From assembly GCF_027887165.1 (NCBI RefSeq), contig NC_077229.1:367767001-367831000 (forward strand): DNA of 64,000 bases, given 5' to 3'. Source of the stretch: Monodelphis domestica. Its lineage: Eukaryota > Chordata > Mammalia > Didelphimorphia > Didelphidae. Below the pieces are notes generated by a model that saw only the letters and a list, made by a program, of their open reading frames with translations, searched no databases and had not been told where the DNA came from. The translations under genes were made by a program, and so were the position numbers. Shown piece by piece: positions 49,316 to 61,010 of the stretch (position 1 is its first letter; the number at the start of each line of letters is the position of its first letter).

Positions 49316-50149
49316 AGAGTAATTCAGATGCATCAATTAAATGATTCTAAAATATTCAGGACATAGAAAGACGGAATGTAAGCCTATCCCCTTATGATGA
49401 TTATTCCCCAGACCTATAGTTATTTCACAGAAAGAGAGAACAATTTCTTATGCTGTGTTATTATAGCCAGATTAAAAGAGGAGGGTGCTAGGTCATTACC
49501 CTCAAGGAATCCAGGCAAGAGATATATCCGTGGACTTTAACTTGAAATGGGGCAGAACTTCATGAAAGAATTATTAGAAAGTTATAGATATATAAAGTAC
49601 TGGCTCTACTGTTGGGTAGCAAAGCAACTAAAAAGACTACCACCTCCTCTTACCTCCATTCCATGACCAACATATACCACTAGAAAGAAATTGAAAAAAG
49701 TTGGAATTTTGCTGCAAGTACATGTCTCAATATTATTTTCTGAATAAATAATTAATACTATGACACATTACAATTCTGACATTTGGAGAGAGGCCGTAAT
49801 CAAGTCCCAGAAACCAAAAGACTATAGGTGAAGAAGCAACAAGTGACCTCTATGTGGTACAAATAAAAAAAATGTTAAATTATAAAATATATATGTATAT
49901 ATCTATATAGTTATAGTTAGTGTCCACATTATGAATTATATATGTATACACATGCATTTATACACACATATATAATAAACTGATTGTGAAGATAACTGAA
50001 CTTTTAACTAAAAATAAAGTATTTAGAAACAAATTGAAGGCTTTCAGATATAACAAATCATGGAGATATTAAAGATATGTTCAAATGAACCAGACTTATG
50101 GATCTATTTCTAATATTTCACATGATTGATTTCTCAATCCTTAAATTGA
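49316..50149. other. Unique sequence
   Basis: No recognised gene. AT-dinucleotide-rich patches at 49885-49980. Confidence 0.45.
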
Positions 50150-50570
50150 ATGGGGCTTAAATTTTGTGGAATTTAAAATCAAACCTTTACTACTATCTGC
50201 AAACTGAAAACCAGCAGGCAAGTTCTACAGGTCTTTTGTAATGTCAAAGACTGACCCTTGCATTTGTATAAGCTGATACCAGTGTGCCAGAAAGAAGAAG
50301 GTTTCACATGAGCTTCTTTCCTGGACATCTGGTGGTACTATTTTATTGCCTTTTGGTTGCCAGTAATATGTTATAACTTCTTATGTACCACCTGTTTGAT
50401 TGACATCCCATAACCCCCAAAGCTACAATCCTCAATAAAATCAATTCAGCTCACTCACTCTCTCTGACCATCTTAGGAGGAGCTGACATGCTGAGACCAC
50501 ACTAAAGTTTTGTCCCTGTGAGCCTTGTCTCACTCTGCTTGTTCCATGTATCACTGCCTCTATACATAAG
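50150..50570 (+). mobile_element. Possible LTR, unclassified
   Basis: Contains 'ctcaataaaatcaattcagctcactcactctctctgacc', a polyadenylation signal followed by a pyrimidine-rich U5-like region, in a block of higher GC content. Both ends are uncertain and no duplication was found. Confidence 0.35.
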
Positions 50571-50575
50571 GATTT

Positions 50576-50625
50576 CATAGATAGATAGGTAGATACCTAG
50601 GTAGGTTGGTATGTAGGTAGATAAT
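50576..50625 (+). repeat. GATA/GGTA-type microsatellite
   Basis: Degenerate 4-bp units: tagatagataggtagatacctaggtaggtt and so on. Confidence 0.8.
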
Positions 50626-51789
50626 TTGGGAAGATATTTCTTAGCAAAGCTAGTTAAATCAAAAGTAAGTCTTTTATGCCCTTGATGATATAAAAAATCA
50701 TTCCAACTAGAAATCTGGTCAATCTATCCTGAATTACTAAAATCCACTTTTTCCCACACATTATCTTTCATTGAAATGATGGTCCTTTTCTTCACTTCCA
50801 TATCAAGATGTTTCCAATCATTCTGTTTATAGCCTCATAGTTGTAACAGCCATTATTACCAAGAAGATTTTGCCCATGAAGTAAATTGCAACCTAAGACT
50901 TTCTTTCCAGGAATGGAATAGTTTTAGATAAAAAGATGCCCACAAGCCTAAGTATCCTGTCATGGTAAATAAGAATGTGCCCAACCTAGATATCAGGATA
51001 GCAAGTAAGCAATCTATTATGACTTGTTGTTAGGTTAAGGGTGGAGAATCTTTTCGTGGAGATATTTCTATCAATAGTTTGCTGATGAGGCTATTTATTA
51101 CCTTTAATATTACTTAATCAGCCCTTTAATTGTGTCTTCCATGTTTCACAGAAGCCTCCCTGAGATGGTTAGACCAAGGCTTGGAGAATAAACTGGCTGC
51201 CCAGCTTTTCTCCAGGCAAAGTAGGCAGAGACATATATGAAGTGCTACTATTCCTGAATATACAAATAGTGGAGCCTGAGAATGGTCTGAGCCAGTTACA
51301 GATTTCCAGTTTAAAATTGAATTTTGTCGACTTCCTTAATAAAAACTGCAGAGACTGGTTTCATAGTGAATAGAATTTGAGAATTTAGAAATATTCTTTA
51401 TATTTTGTTACTACTAAATTCTCTTACTAAAGGATATACCTCAAATTTTAGAATGTTTTGGTCTAATATTTCTTTTTTTTTGTTTTGTTTCTCAATATAG
51501 TATACTTAAATCCTTTTACCTGCTTTACTTACTATGGACCCCAACTGAACTCATTATGTTTCCCTCTATAAACCCCTTCCAAACTTTCATGTAACCTGTT
51601 CCCTGTGCTTACAATTTAGCTATTATACTTCATTCCTCCCTCTCACCTCTCAGAAAATTCATTTCACTTTTGCAGCATGTCTTCAGTACACTGCCTGTAC
51701 CTCTCTGAGACTGCTTCTATCCTGTCTTATACTTTCATCTCACCATGCCTAGATTCTTGAATTAACTTGCTTTTTGGTAAACCTGAAAT
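50626..51789. other. Unique sequence
   Basis: No gene or repeat recognised with confidence. 51480-51790 may be the further 5' part of the following L2. Confidence 0.4.
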
Positions 51790-52425
51790 AAATCGGTCTT
51801 TATTCCATTTTATGCTCAATTCAGGCACCAAAGTGATTTTCCTAAAGTTCACTTTGAAACATATCACACCCAGCCCACACTAGGGTAGACCAAACTCTTC
51901 AGTAAATAAGTCTTCCCTATTAAATTTAGGAACAAATACAAAATTATATGGCAGTCAAAACCCTTTGCAAACTAGGCACACATGTACTTGACCTTTCTAG
52001 TCCCTTTATACCTTACTCCCCACTGTAGTTTCAGATCCAGGGGCACTGCTTCTTTGTTGTTTCTGGAATGAGACATCTTAACTCTGTATTCTGGAGCTTT
52101 TCTCTCAGGGTTCTCCATGCTTCCCAACTCAATTCTAGAATCAGTTTTCCTTGGCTTTCTAAAAATTCAATCTTAAATTCTGCCTTCTAAAGGAAGTCTT
52201 TTGCAATTCCTCTTAAATCTAGTGTCATCTCTCTGTTAGTTACCTGGCTTTTATCCTGTAAACTCCATGTTTATACATAGCTTCTTTTTTGGTATCTCCT
52301 CCATTGATTAGGAGCGCCTTAAAGGCATGTATTTTCTTTTTCTTTTCTTTGGCTCATTAGTACTTAGCACAATTCATTATATATAATAGGTGCTTAATAA
52401 ATCCTACTGTCTGACATATGCATTA
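51790..52425 (+). mobile_element. L2 LINE 3' half
   Basis: 'caggcaccaaagtgattttcctaaag', 'aaatacaaaattatatggca', 'accttactccccactgtag', 'aaattctgccttctaaaggaagtctttt' are the last part of L2 ORF2 and its 3'UTR. 'taataggtgcttaataaatcctactgtctgac' ends it. One of the longest L2 pieces here; no open frame. Confidence 0.88.
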
Positions 52426-52439
52426 GTTTTCATCATGCA

Positions 52440-52600
52440 AAGAGTTCGGGACAAGGAGTCATGAATTTGTCAGTTCAACTCCCACCTCAGAGACTTTCTA
52501 TACAGCTCTAGAGAAGTCTCTTTAACCCTCTAGGCCTCAGCTTCCTCATCTATAAAATAGAAATAATAATAGCACCTACTTGCAGAGATATTGTGAGGAT
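52440..52600 (+). mobile_element. MIR/THER-like SINE, forward
   Basis: 'ggacaaggagtcatgaatttgtcagttcaactccc', 'ctaggcctcagcttcctcatctataaaatag' and 'aataataatagcacctacttgcagagatattgtgaggat' give core and 3' part in order. Confidence 0.75.
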
Positions 52601-52893
52601 AAGTTCAAAGTGGGTATACAATTTAAACAGAAAGAGTAAATTAGGGGAACATAGAATAGTTTACCTGTCAAGTCTTTGGAGAAAGGAAAAATGTATGGCC
52701 AAATTTATGACCAAAGAAGACATAGAGAATATTAAAAGATGTGAAATGAATAATTTTAATTATATTAAATTAAAAATTTTTTGTACGAAAAAACCCAATG
52801 CAACCAAGATTAGAAGGGAACTTGGAGGTGGGGTGGGGATGATATAACACATTTCTCTAATAAAGTTCTCATTTCTCAAATATATAAGCAATT
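52601..52893 (+). mobile_element. L1 LINE fragment, late ORF2
   Basis: Parallels 16630-16880: 'caaagtgggtatacaatttaa', 'acctgtcaagtctttggagaaagg', 'attatattaaattaaaaattttttgtacg', 'caatgcaaccaagattagaagggaa'. It stops where the LTR begins. Confidence 0.85.
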
Positions 52894-53340
52894 ATGTGAG
52901 GAAAATCACCTCCACCCCATTTGATATTGTAGATGGCATACCTGACAACAGCCTAAGCATCTGGTGTTAGCCTAAATGTCCCATTTATGTCCCATGGTGT
53001 CAGCCAGAGAATCAGCATACAACACAACCATGGAGGGAGGAGCTAGATGAACTAAAAAGGTGAATGTGGGAAGAAAGGAGGCTATTATCTAGTTTCTGGA
53101 ACATATCTCTGTATGGCTATCTCTTTGACTCCCTTATCCTTGTAAATGAAAGAGAAATCAGACCAGAGAATCATATTTTGTCCCTTTCATTTGTAGTATA
53201 GCAATTTTCTGTAGTCCTGACTGAAGATGTGTAAGTATAATGTTGCTGCAGCTCTCCTGCATGCTTGTAGGAAATAAACTACCTCATTGGACCATTTCTG
53301 TGAATCAAGGACCTGTTATGGTTTTAATTTTTACTAATAT
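52894..53340 (+). mobile_element. 5' LTR of a deleted ERV
   Basis: Starts TGTGAGGAAAATCACCTCC. The first 55 bases align with 54009-54065, about 1.1 kb downstream in the same orientation, as paired LTRs should. An AATAAA lies at about 53272, followed by a U5-like stretch. The 3' end merges into an AT microsatellite. Confidence 0.55.
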
Positions 53341-53341
53341 T

Positions 53342-53374
<33 letters not shown>

Positions 53375-53398
53375 AGGATTTATATATATACCTATATA
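53341..53398 (+). repeat. (TA)n microsatellite, interrupted
   Basis: Two TA runs separated by 'tt' and 'ggatt' units, at the presumed 3' edge of the 5' LTR. Confidence 0.9.
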
Positions 53399-54008
53399 AT
53401 TAATTCTGATTTTTCTCTCTCCTTTTGTTTATTTTTGACAAAATTGATTCATATATCTCATACATTAGCCATGCATCCTTTGTTTATTCTAATATTTGCA
53501 TATATACCCTCTTATGGGGAGGGGGATTGTGTAATTTTCCTATAATTCTAAATTTAAGATCTTTTAAAGTAATTAAAGGAAAAGAAAATCACCAATACCC
53601 TAGACCAGGAAAGTGGATCTTTTGGAGAAGATGCTATAAGAATGCTTCAGAAATCACACACTACATCAAGAGATCTGGAGTAAACTTTTGGATATAATGA
53701 ACTGACTGAAGGGGAATTGATTCTACCATTTATCCTGATAATAAACTTTGGAGCCAAAGGGAAGTGCCACCAAATGTTTTTTTTTTTTTTTTGTCAATGT
53801 ACCTATCAATATTTTTTTTATTTCCAAAATTGTTTTAACTCCCTCTATGTAAGGTGTAATATTTTATACCCCCACATGAGAGAATCTTAAATGTAAAGAC
53901 TCCATATGTGGAATAATTCACCGGGGAGACCTGACATGTTAATCTTCTGGAAACCCAGTGAGGAGATGTAACATGATGGTATCCCAAAGAATTAGAGTTG
54001 GGATTGTG
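53399..54008 (+). mobile_element. Internal remnant of the deleted ERV
   Basis: About 600 bases between the two LTR starts, far too short for gag-pol-env. Purine-richer 'ccaaagaattagagttgggatt' just before 54009 is in the place of a polypurine tract. No open retroviral frame is visible. Confidence 0.4.
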
Positions 54009-54070
54009 TGAGAAAAAATATCTCCATCCTATGTTTGATGTTGCAAATGGTATTCCCTGATGACAAACAA
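54009..54070 (+). mobile_element. 3' LTR start, truncated
   Basis: TGTGAGAAAAAATATCTCCATCC...: matches the first 55 bases of 52894 onward with substitutions. Cut off at about 54070 where L1 sequence begins. Confidence 0.5.
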
Positions 54071-55835
54071 ACTCAATAATTATATGAACACAATTACAAA
54101 ACACTCAACACAAATAAAGTTAGACTTAAACAATTGGAAATACATGAATTGTTCATGGATAGGCTGAGCTGACATAACAAAATGTCAATCTTATCTAATG
54201 TACTTTACCTATTTGGTGTCATATCAGCCAAAGTACCCAGTAATTATTTTATAGAGCTAGAAAAATAAAAAAGAAGTTTATCTGGAAGAAAAAGGTCCAA
54301 GAATATTAAGGGAATCGATGATAAAAAAATATGATGGAGGAGTCATAGCCATACCAGATCTCAAACTATACTACAAATCATTATTAAAGCAATATGGTGC
54401 TGACTAAGAGAGTAAAGGTTTAATGGAATAAATCAGGTGATCAATTCACAGTAGTTCATGTCCATACCCACATAGTTCTAGATAATCCCAAATATCCAAG
54501 CTTTTTGGGAAAGCACTAACTGACAAAAAATTACTGGGGCAACTGGGAAAATAGCACAGCAGAAACTAAGCTTGGACCAACATCTCACACCATATACCAG
54601 GATAAAGTCAAAATGGATATCTGATCTAGAAATAAAAGGTGATACTATAAACAAATTAGAAGAACATGGGAAAGCTTGCCAATAAGATTTATGGATAAGG
54701 GAAGAATATATGACCAAATAAAACAGAGAATATTATGAAAAATTAAATGGTTAATTTTTATTATATTAAATTAAAAATATTTCATAAAAACAAAATCAAT
54801 GAAACCAAGATTAGGAAGGAAATAACCAACTTGTGAAAAATTTTTATCCAATGTCTGAAAATGGCCTCATTTCTCAATTATATAGGGAAGTAAGTCAAAT
54901 TTATAGCAATAGAAAATATTCCTCAATTGAAAAATGGTCAAAGGAATTGAATAGGGTTTTGTCAGAGGAAGAAAAATCTACATATGAAAAATTCTCCAAA
55001 TCCCTATTGACTAGAGAAATGCAATCTAAAACATCTCTGAGATACCACTTCACACATATCAGATTGGTTCATGTGATCAAAAAAGAAACTGGTAAATGGT
55101 GGAGGAGATGTGGGAAAATTGGGACACTAATACTCTATTGGTGTAGCTGAGAGCTGCTAAAACCAATCCTGAGAGCAAGGCTCAAAGGGTTATAAAACTA
55201 TGCACACTCTTCACCTAGAATACCACTACTGGGTCTATATTCCAAGTAGAACTGAAATAAGATAAAAGGACTTACCTGTACCAAAATGTTTTAATAGCTC
55301 TTTTTTTTTTCTGTAAAAGGATTAGAAACTGAGAGGTTGTCTATCACATGGGGAATGGATGAACAAGTTGTGGCATATGGTTTTAATGGGAAACTATTAT
55401 ACCATAAGAAATGACAAAGAGGATGCATTAAAAAAAATCTCAAAAGACTTGTATGAACTGATACACAATAATGTGAGCAGGAGAACCATGTAAACAACAA
55501 AAGAAATATTATAAAATGATCCACTGAAGGAGTAAACCAGTTCCCAAGATATCCACAAAGGACATGATAAAAAATGCTTTCCATAGCCAAAGAAGCAACT
55601 GTTGGTGTTTAATTGCAGATCAGAGCATCTCATCTTCCATTTCATTTCCTTCATGAGTTTTTTATTGTATGTGTGATACGTGTCATATCACAACATGAAG
55701 AACATAGAAATGTGTATTGTATAACCTATTTCAGACTATTTGCCACCTCACGGAGGGTAAAAGAAGAGATGAGAGATAATCTGAATCATAAAATGTCAGA
55801 AAATAATTATTAAAAATTATTTCTCCATGCATCTA
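54071..55835 (+). mobile_element. L1 LINE 3' half, plus strand
   Basis: 'atatgaacacaattacaaaacactc' (about 54082), 'gccataccagatctcaaactatactaca', 'catctcacaccatataccaggataaa', 'gaaaaatggtcaaaggaattgaatag', 'ggggaatggatgaacaagttgtgg', then 3'UTR with 'atcataaaatgtcagaaaataattatt' and A-rich end. Broken frames: the 105-codon frame at 54833-55150 is L1 ORF2. Confidence 0.88.
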
Positions 55836-57425
55836 AAATATATTATTATATACATTCTTTTGCATAAGTGTTCTAGGTCCCCAGTAGTGAATGATTTGTG
55901 GTTATGATATGGATGTTTCCTGCATCCCCTTGTAAACTAGTCAGGTCACGTAGTGGAAGAACTAACACTGCACCCTCTCTTTGTTTCTGCACATACCTAT
56001 TGTCATTTTCCTATGGTTAGGTCTCATTTTGCACAACTGTTGTTCTTTAAATTCTCTAATTCCTCATTCACTGCTATTATTTTGCTCTGAAATGGAAGTA
56101 CAAGTTTTGATAAACACTTTTGCTGCCCCTCCAAAAAAAGTTGTCATTTTAGATTTCAAATTGTTTTTCCCTTCTAGATCTGCATCAGTTTCAAGTAACT
56201 AACTTGAGTTTCACTTAGTTGATGAACATAAATAATTACTACATTTAGATTTTTTGCTCCTGTGAAAGTGTCCCTGTTTGTAAAATGATTTATTTTTTCA
56301 TGGTTATTCCAGGGTGTTTCAAAAATTCTCACAGCAATTTTTCTTAGCCATCAAAAAGGTGGCATAATTATTCAGCACAGTGCTCTTTACTACGATTTCT
56401 TTTGTATCATGTAGGTCTAGTGTTACTGTCATGCTAAGAGATGCTTTATGTACTATGTCTGTTATAAATTCACAGTTTTCAAGTATACCTCTGGGGAAAC
56501 TAGAACCAAGGACCACTTCAAATGAGCCAAAACCTGTCAAGAGTGATCCATTTACATATTCCCAGTGGGGCTTCAGCTTAATAAAATTGGTTTTGACTCC
56601 CAGTTATGGATCTGTTTTTACTGGTCCCTAGGGCAGTTCATGATGAGAGTGTCTAAAAATATTACCTCAGCAGGAGTGAGAAGATGGATAAAGAGCATAA
56701 AATGGCTTAGTTACACATATTAAGAGGTGTCAGGTAGCATATAAAGTGGACCAAAGATAATTTTCATGTGGAAAGTTAATTGTAACAAGATAGGCCTTCA
56801 ATGGACATTCTAGTTAAAATTATCAAAAAGATCTCAGAAGATGTCATTGTTGTGGATGACTTGACATTTTAATTATATTACTATATTAATATTTTTCCTC
56901 AAGAAATTAAAGGAATTTTCATAGTGTTTTCATAAGTTAAGAAATAGATTATGTTGATTTAGGTCATAGAAAACCTTCTTTGTGTGTGTGTGTATATGTG
57001 TATGCACATGTGTGTGTATAAACTTAAAATGATGAAACATTAAAATTTTAGGGATATATGTTTTATGTATATATATGTTATTCACCTGATTTGCATGAAA
57101 TCCACATATTTAAAATATGAGAATAATGAGAAAATAATTACAATTTAATTATTGGTTGGTATTGGTGGACAGTTTTTCTTTAGCATTGGTCTCAATGACC
57201 AACTATTGACGAGTCATTTAATTTTTTAGTGACAGAAGCAATATTCTCAAATTATAAATTTCAAATGAGTTGTTAGCCCAGGTTATAACAATTTTAATCC
57301 AGAAATTTCAGGAAATGTATGAAATTAGGGAACTTTATGTTCTGCAAAAATTATATAGTTCCTCTAATTTAAAATTTACCACTTGTCCAATATATTAATT
57401 TCAATTTTGTATATATATTTAGAGC
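55836..57425. other. Unique sequence
   Basis: No gene or repeat recognised except a (TG)n-rich patch at 56984-57020. Includes the source copy (56789-56835) of a 47-bp direct repeat found again inside a SINE at 58196-58242. Confidence 0.5.
56789..56835 (+). repeat. 47-bp direct repeat, copy 1
   Basis: Begins GATAGGCCTTCAATGGACAT and ends AAAAAGATCTC. 45 of 47 bases match 58196-58242. It lies in unique flanks, so it is the likely source. Confidence 0.95.
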
Positions 57426-58146
57426 TGCTGTGAGTTTTAGGTTTACTCCATCCTGCTTAGTCTTTAGAATTCTAGCAACCAGGAATGTATACACCCCCAC
57501 TTAAGGATTAACTGTGAGGTAGATGGCCTATGACCTGTATGTGCCAGCAAGTGACAAATCAGAAACAACTGACAGACCCCCAGGGCTGTCCTAAGCCAAG
57601 ATTAAGCTACCATTGATACATGTGAGACACAGAAAGTGATGTAAAGAATTGTCTATATATTTTGTGTCACTTCCTCTCTCCACCCTCTCTCTTGGAGACA
57701 TTGGTTTCTCTCAGAGACATTGGGATCTCCTGGCGGCATTCTAGGCGTGCTTGCCGGTTTTTGCTCTATTGCATAGTTCAGGTGAGGCATCTTCCCTGAG
57801 TAAGTCTGGTGAGTAGTTAGGCTGATTCCTCCTTTCCTTTACCTCCTAAAAAACTATTCTCCTAGGAGACTCCTCATCTCAGAGACCTCAAGGCTGGAAG
57901 TCCAGCTAGATTAATCTTCTGAGGAGGCCTCATAGCTGAGTTCTCTGAACTTCCCTTGTCTTAGGCTAGACTGGAGAAATCTTATACCCCTTCCTCTCTC
58001 TCTTCTTCTTAATTTCTTCCTTCTATTATAATTAAACCACTATAAAAATCCCAAAGTAACTTGAGTATTTTATTGGGATTGAATTTAATCCTTGGCAACC
58101 ACTAAAATGATATATTCAGTCAGCAACCTTAATTTTACCCTTAACA
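57426..58146 (+). mobile_element. Solo LTR candidate
   Basis: About 720 bp starting TGTGAGTTTTAGG and ending CCCTTAACA. The block is GC-richer, with 'gtctatatattttgtgtcacttcc' TATA-like sequence at 57651, repeated 'gagacattgg' motifs (57692-57725) and a pyrimidine-rich then AT-rich 3' end. TG...CA termini present; no convincing duplication. It abuts the SINE at 58147. Confidence 0.55.
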
Positions 58147-58425
58147 CAGCTAAGTGTTGTGATGGATAGATTGCCAGACTTGGATAGAGTGCCAGGATAG
58201 GCCTTCAATAGATATTCTAGTTAAAATTATCAAAAAGATCTCTTGTGTGAAGCTCAGCAATTAATTAACCTTTTTTTTTCTCCTCAGTTTCTTAAACACT
58301 AAAGTGGGCATAATAATTACATCCCAAGTTGTAGAGTTTTATTGTAAGGATCAAATGAGATAATAATTTTAAAGTGCTTAGAATAGTATTTGGGCACATG
58401 GTAAATATTATATACATATTGCCTA
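58147..58425 (+). mobile_element. Marsupial SINE with its middle replaced by copied sequence
   Basis: The head 'cagctaagtgttgtgatggatagattgccagacttgg' and the 3' part ('ttgtgtgaagctcagcaattaattaacc', 'tcctcagtttcttaaacac', 'aggatcaaatgagataata', 'taaagtgcttagaatagt') are both normal. The 'gtcaggaagacctgag...cagacac' centre is absent. In its place stands 58196-58242, a copy of 56789-56835. Confidence 0.8.
58196..58242 (+). repeat. 47-bp direct repeat, copy 2 (filler in SINE)
   Basis: 45 of 47 bases identical to 56789-56835, same orientation, 1407 bp downstream, ending exactly where SINE sequence resumes with TTGTGTGA. Confidence 0.95.
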
Positions 58426-58980
58426 TGTATTTGTATTATTGTTATATTAGTTACTAAATTAGATTTAATGTCTTTACATTTCCATATGCTATTTTTAAAA
58501 TGGAATACCAAATATTTTACTCAATGGGAACTTTAAATAATTGTTAGTCAATCTTTCAATAAATTTTAAGACTAATGTTTTCCATAAAAAAGGAACAAAA
58601 CCAATCCCTAGATTTTATAATATTAACATCTTGAAATAACATTTAAGAAAATTTAAAAATAGAAAATATTTAAGTATTACTAACAACCCTAGTCTTAAAT
58701 TGACATACTGAAGTTATGCTACTTTGCAATGAGCTACAGAAAATGGTTGCATAATTATAATTGTATTAATTATTTATTTAACAATAACTTGTAAAATGCT
58801 TTCATATTCATTACATAGGAATTGTAAACACTTAGGATTTGTCTCATAAGACGATTGAAGTTCTCTTCTGAATTGAAAACATTATGAACGTACATTACAT
58901 TATATTTTCAAATAGGTGCTCTGAAAGGCAGCAAAGTATAAAATAGGAAAGAAAAGCAGGGAATCAGGAGATTAGGACCA
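58426..58980. other. AT-rich unique sequence
   Basis: No gene or repeat recognised. Confidence 0.45.
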
Positions 58981-58984
58981 TGCA

Positions 58985-59215
58985 ATTTACACCAAGACAA
59001 TCAAAAAGCATTTATTAAGTGTCTCTTTTTAGCCAGGCACTGTGATAATGGTAGAAGACACAAAGAGAAAAAAAAACAAAGTAATTTCCCTTGAGGAACT
59101 CAAAGTCTAATGGGGAAGACAACATGAAAATAATCAGGTACAAAGATAATACAGTTTAAACTGGATGAAATCAAAAGGAAAGAAAGAAGAGAAAATGAGA
59201 GTAAACTGTAAGAAA
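58985..59215 (-). mobile_element. L2-type LINE 3' end, reversed
   Basis: 'caatcaaaaagcatttattaagtgtct', 'agccaggcactgtgataatgg', 'ccttgaggaactcaaagtctaatggggaagacaac' are the reversed L2 tail and upstream sequence. Confidence 0.75.
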
Positions 59216-59484
59216 GAGATAGAACCAAGATGAGAATTTGAAAACTCTGCCTTCTTTCTTTTGTCAGGTCTCATTATCTGAACCACCCTAAACAGTAGTC
59301 CCATACTTTCTTTGAGTTCTTTCTTTTCCTCAATATACCTTTGTAAAACAGCAAAACAAAACTAGAAAAGGAATACCAAAAAACAGCAGCAACAGCTACA
59401 TTTGTCTTCAATTTTCCATCCTATGTTTGGTTTATTTTGAGTTTTTGCCCTCGGAACAGATTGAAAATTCTTAATTCTAGTTAG
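59216..59484. other. Short unique spacer
   Basis: No repeat recognised between the two reversed L2 ends. Confidence 0.4.
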
Positions 59485-59770
59485 TCAATAAACATTTGTT
59501 AAAGGCTACTATGTACCAGGCATTGTGCTAAGTGTTGCAAATTGAAAAGAAGGCAAAAGAGAATCTCTGCTTACAGGAACTCAGAGTGTAAGGATAGAAA
59601 CAACATGTAAACATAGCTTTATATCAACGAGACATGAATCAAAGATATAAGAGAGAAAGAGAATATTTAAAGGTGTTTTAAAAAGCTCCTGGTATAAGGC
59701 ATAATTAGAGCCAGTAGTTGAAGAAAACTAGATAAGTCAGAAGATGGAGAGGAAGAGGAAGAGAATTCAT
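59485..59770 (-). mobile_element. L2-type LINE 3' part, reversed
   Basis: 'gtcaataaacatttgttaaaggctactatgtaccaggcattgtgctaagtg', 'ggaactcagagtgtaagg', and 'tcagaagatggagaggaagaggaagagaattc' run further upstream than the neighbouring copy. Confidence 0.8.
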
Positions 59771-59859
59771 AAGACACTTACCAAAATGCACAATCTGGGG
59801 ACACAGTGCTTTGTTTTATGAAATAAATAGGACAATGTCATTAGATTGAATAGTACACA

Positions 59860-59970
59860 TGGATTTGTGTTTTGACCAAGGTCACACAGCTAGTAAATAT
59901 CTGAGATTATTTGAAATCAGGTCTTCCTCACCCTAAGACTAGTGTTTATTCTATGTTCCATGCCATCTTT
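59860..59970 (-). mobile_element. MIR/SINE fragment, reversed
   Basis: 'gaccaaggtcacacagctagtaaatatctgag', 'gaaatcaggtcttcctcaccctaagactagtg' is the reversed tRNA-like half of a CORE-SINE. Confidence 0.7.
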
Positions 59971-59979
59971 GTGGTTTTG

Positions 59980-60218
59980 TTCTTGTCTATGCATTTTCAG
60001 TTGTGTCCAACTCTTCATGACACCTTTTAGGAATTCCTCAGAAAAGATATTAGAATGGTTTTCCATTTCCTTCTCTACTTCATTTTTCTGGTAGCCAACT
60101 GAAGAAAACAGGGTTAAGTGACTTGGCCAGGGTTCCACAGGTACTGAATGTGTGAGACAAGATTTATACTCAGATAACTGAATCTTCTTGACTTTAGTTG
60201 CATCACTCTATCCATTAA
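59980..60218 (-). mobile_element. Marsupial SINE, reversed, left part
   Basis: 'gcattttcagttgtgtccaactcttcatgacacc', 'aatggttttccatttccttctc', 'gggttaagtgacttggccagggtt', 'ctgaatcttcttgac', 'atcactctatccattaaat'. Split by the hAT element; the last bases are at 61319-61350. Confidence 0.88.
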
Positions 60219-60619
60219 ATCCATGGTGGTGAACTTAAGATGTGCATTTCATCACTGACACACATAGCCATTTTCAATGTCACATGGCCATATGTGGGCT
60301 CGGCATGCCTCAGAGACTGGGACCTGCCAGGGGAGCCATGTGCCCACAACTGTGTCTGTGACCATGCCCTGGCCTGGCCCAAGGCTGGGGTTTGTGGGAG
60401 AGCTGCTCCACACACTGGCTCTGGGGTGGGGGGCAAGCAGTGGGCAGCTCGTGCCAGATGGCTGTGGTATATGGGGCTCCCATGGGGGTGGGGAGGAGGA
60501 GTATGGGCAGGCAGACTGACAGGTATCAGCTACAGCTTTTGAGGCACTCCCAGGCCAGGGACTAGGGAGGGGAGGGGCAGGACTGGCTTGGTGGAAGACT
60601 GGACCGGGCTCCAGCCCAC

Positions 60620-61010
60620 CTACAATGGAGGAGTGCCTGGAACCGATTACCAGACACTTCTACCACCCTGAAAAATATAGCAATGACTTTACTCCCAATT
60701 TTCCCCACTACATACTTTTGTGAGATCTTATTCTCAGCATTAATAATATCAAACCCAATAATATAATAATATTAATAATATTAATAATAATATTATATAT
60801 TATATTAATTATAATTATTATATATTAATTATATATAATTAATTATATATATTAATAATAATATCATAATAATAATATCAAAACCAATAAAAGAAACAGA
60901 TCGATAGATGAAGTTAGTGGCTCTTGCTTGGGCTTGAAGTGCACACAATACCAAGCTTCAATTGAAGATTTAGCAAATGAAATTCATCAACAAAAATGTC
61001 ACCAATAGGC
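60620..61010 (+). pseudogene. hAT transposase C-terminal (dimerisation) remnant
   Basis: Around the microsatellite, translation gives WNRLPDTSTTLKNIA, LLPIFPTTYFCEILFSALI (60637-60740), then RSIDEVSGSCLGLKCTQYQA and IEDLANEIH (60898-60990). The hAT family C-terminus has W..LP..YP.LK..A...L.IF.STY.CE..FS....IK..., then R..L.DE.L...LRL..T.Y.P.I..L, in the same order. The microsatellite at 60745-60890 separates the halves. Nonfunctional. Confidence 0.8.
60735..60890 (+). repeat. TAA/ATTA-rich microsatellite
   Basis: Irregular TAATAATAT, ATTAAT and TATAAT units over about 150 bases. 'atatcaaaaccaataaaagaaac' follows it at 60873, and again at 61080 in a partial repeat. Confidence 0.9.

Noticed and set aside
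60215..60542. Open frames of up to 100 codons on both strands
   Set aside because: They fall in the GC-rich noncoding half of the hAT element; no homology to any protein I know.
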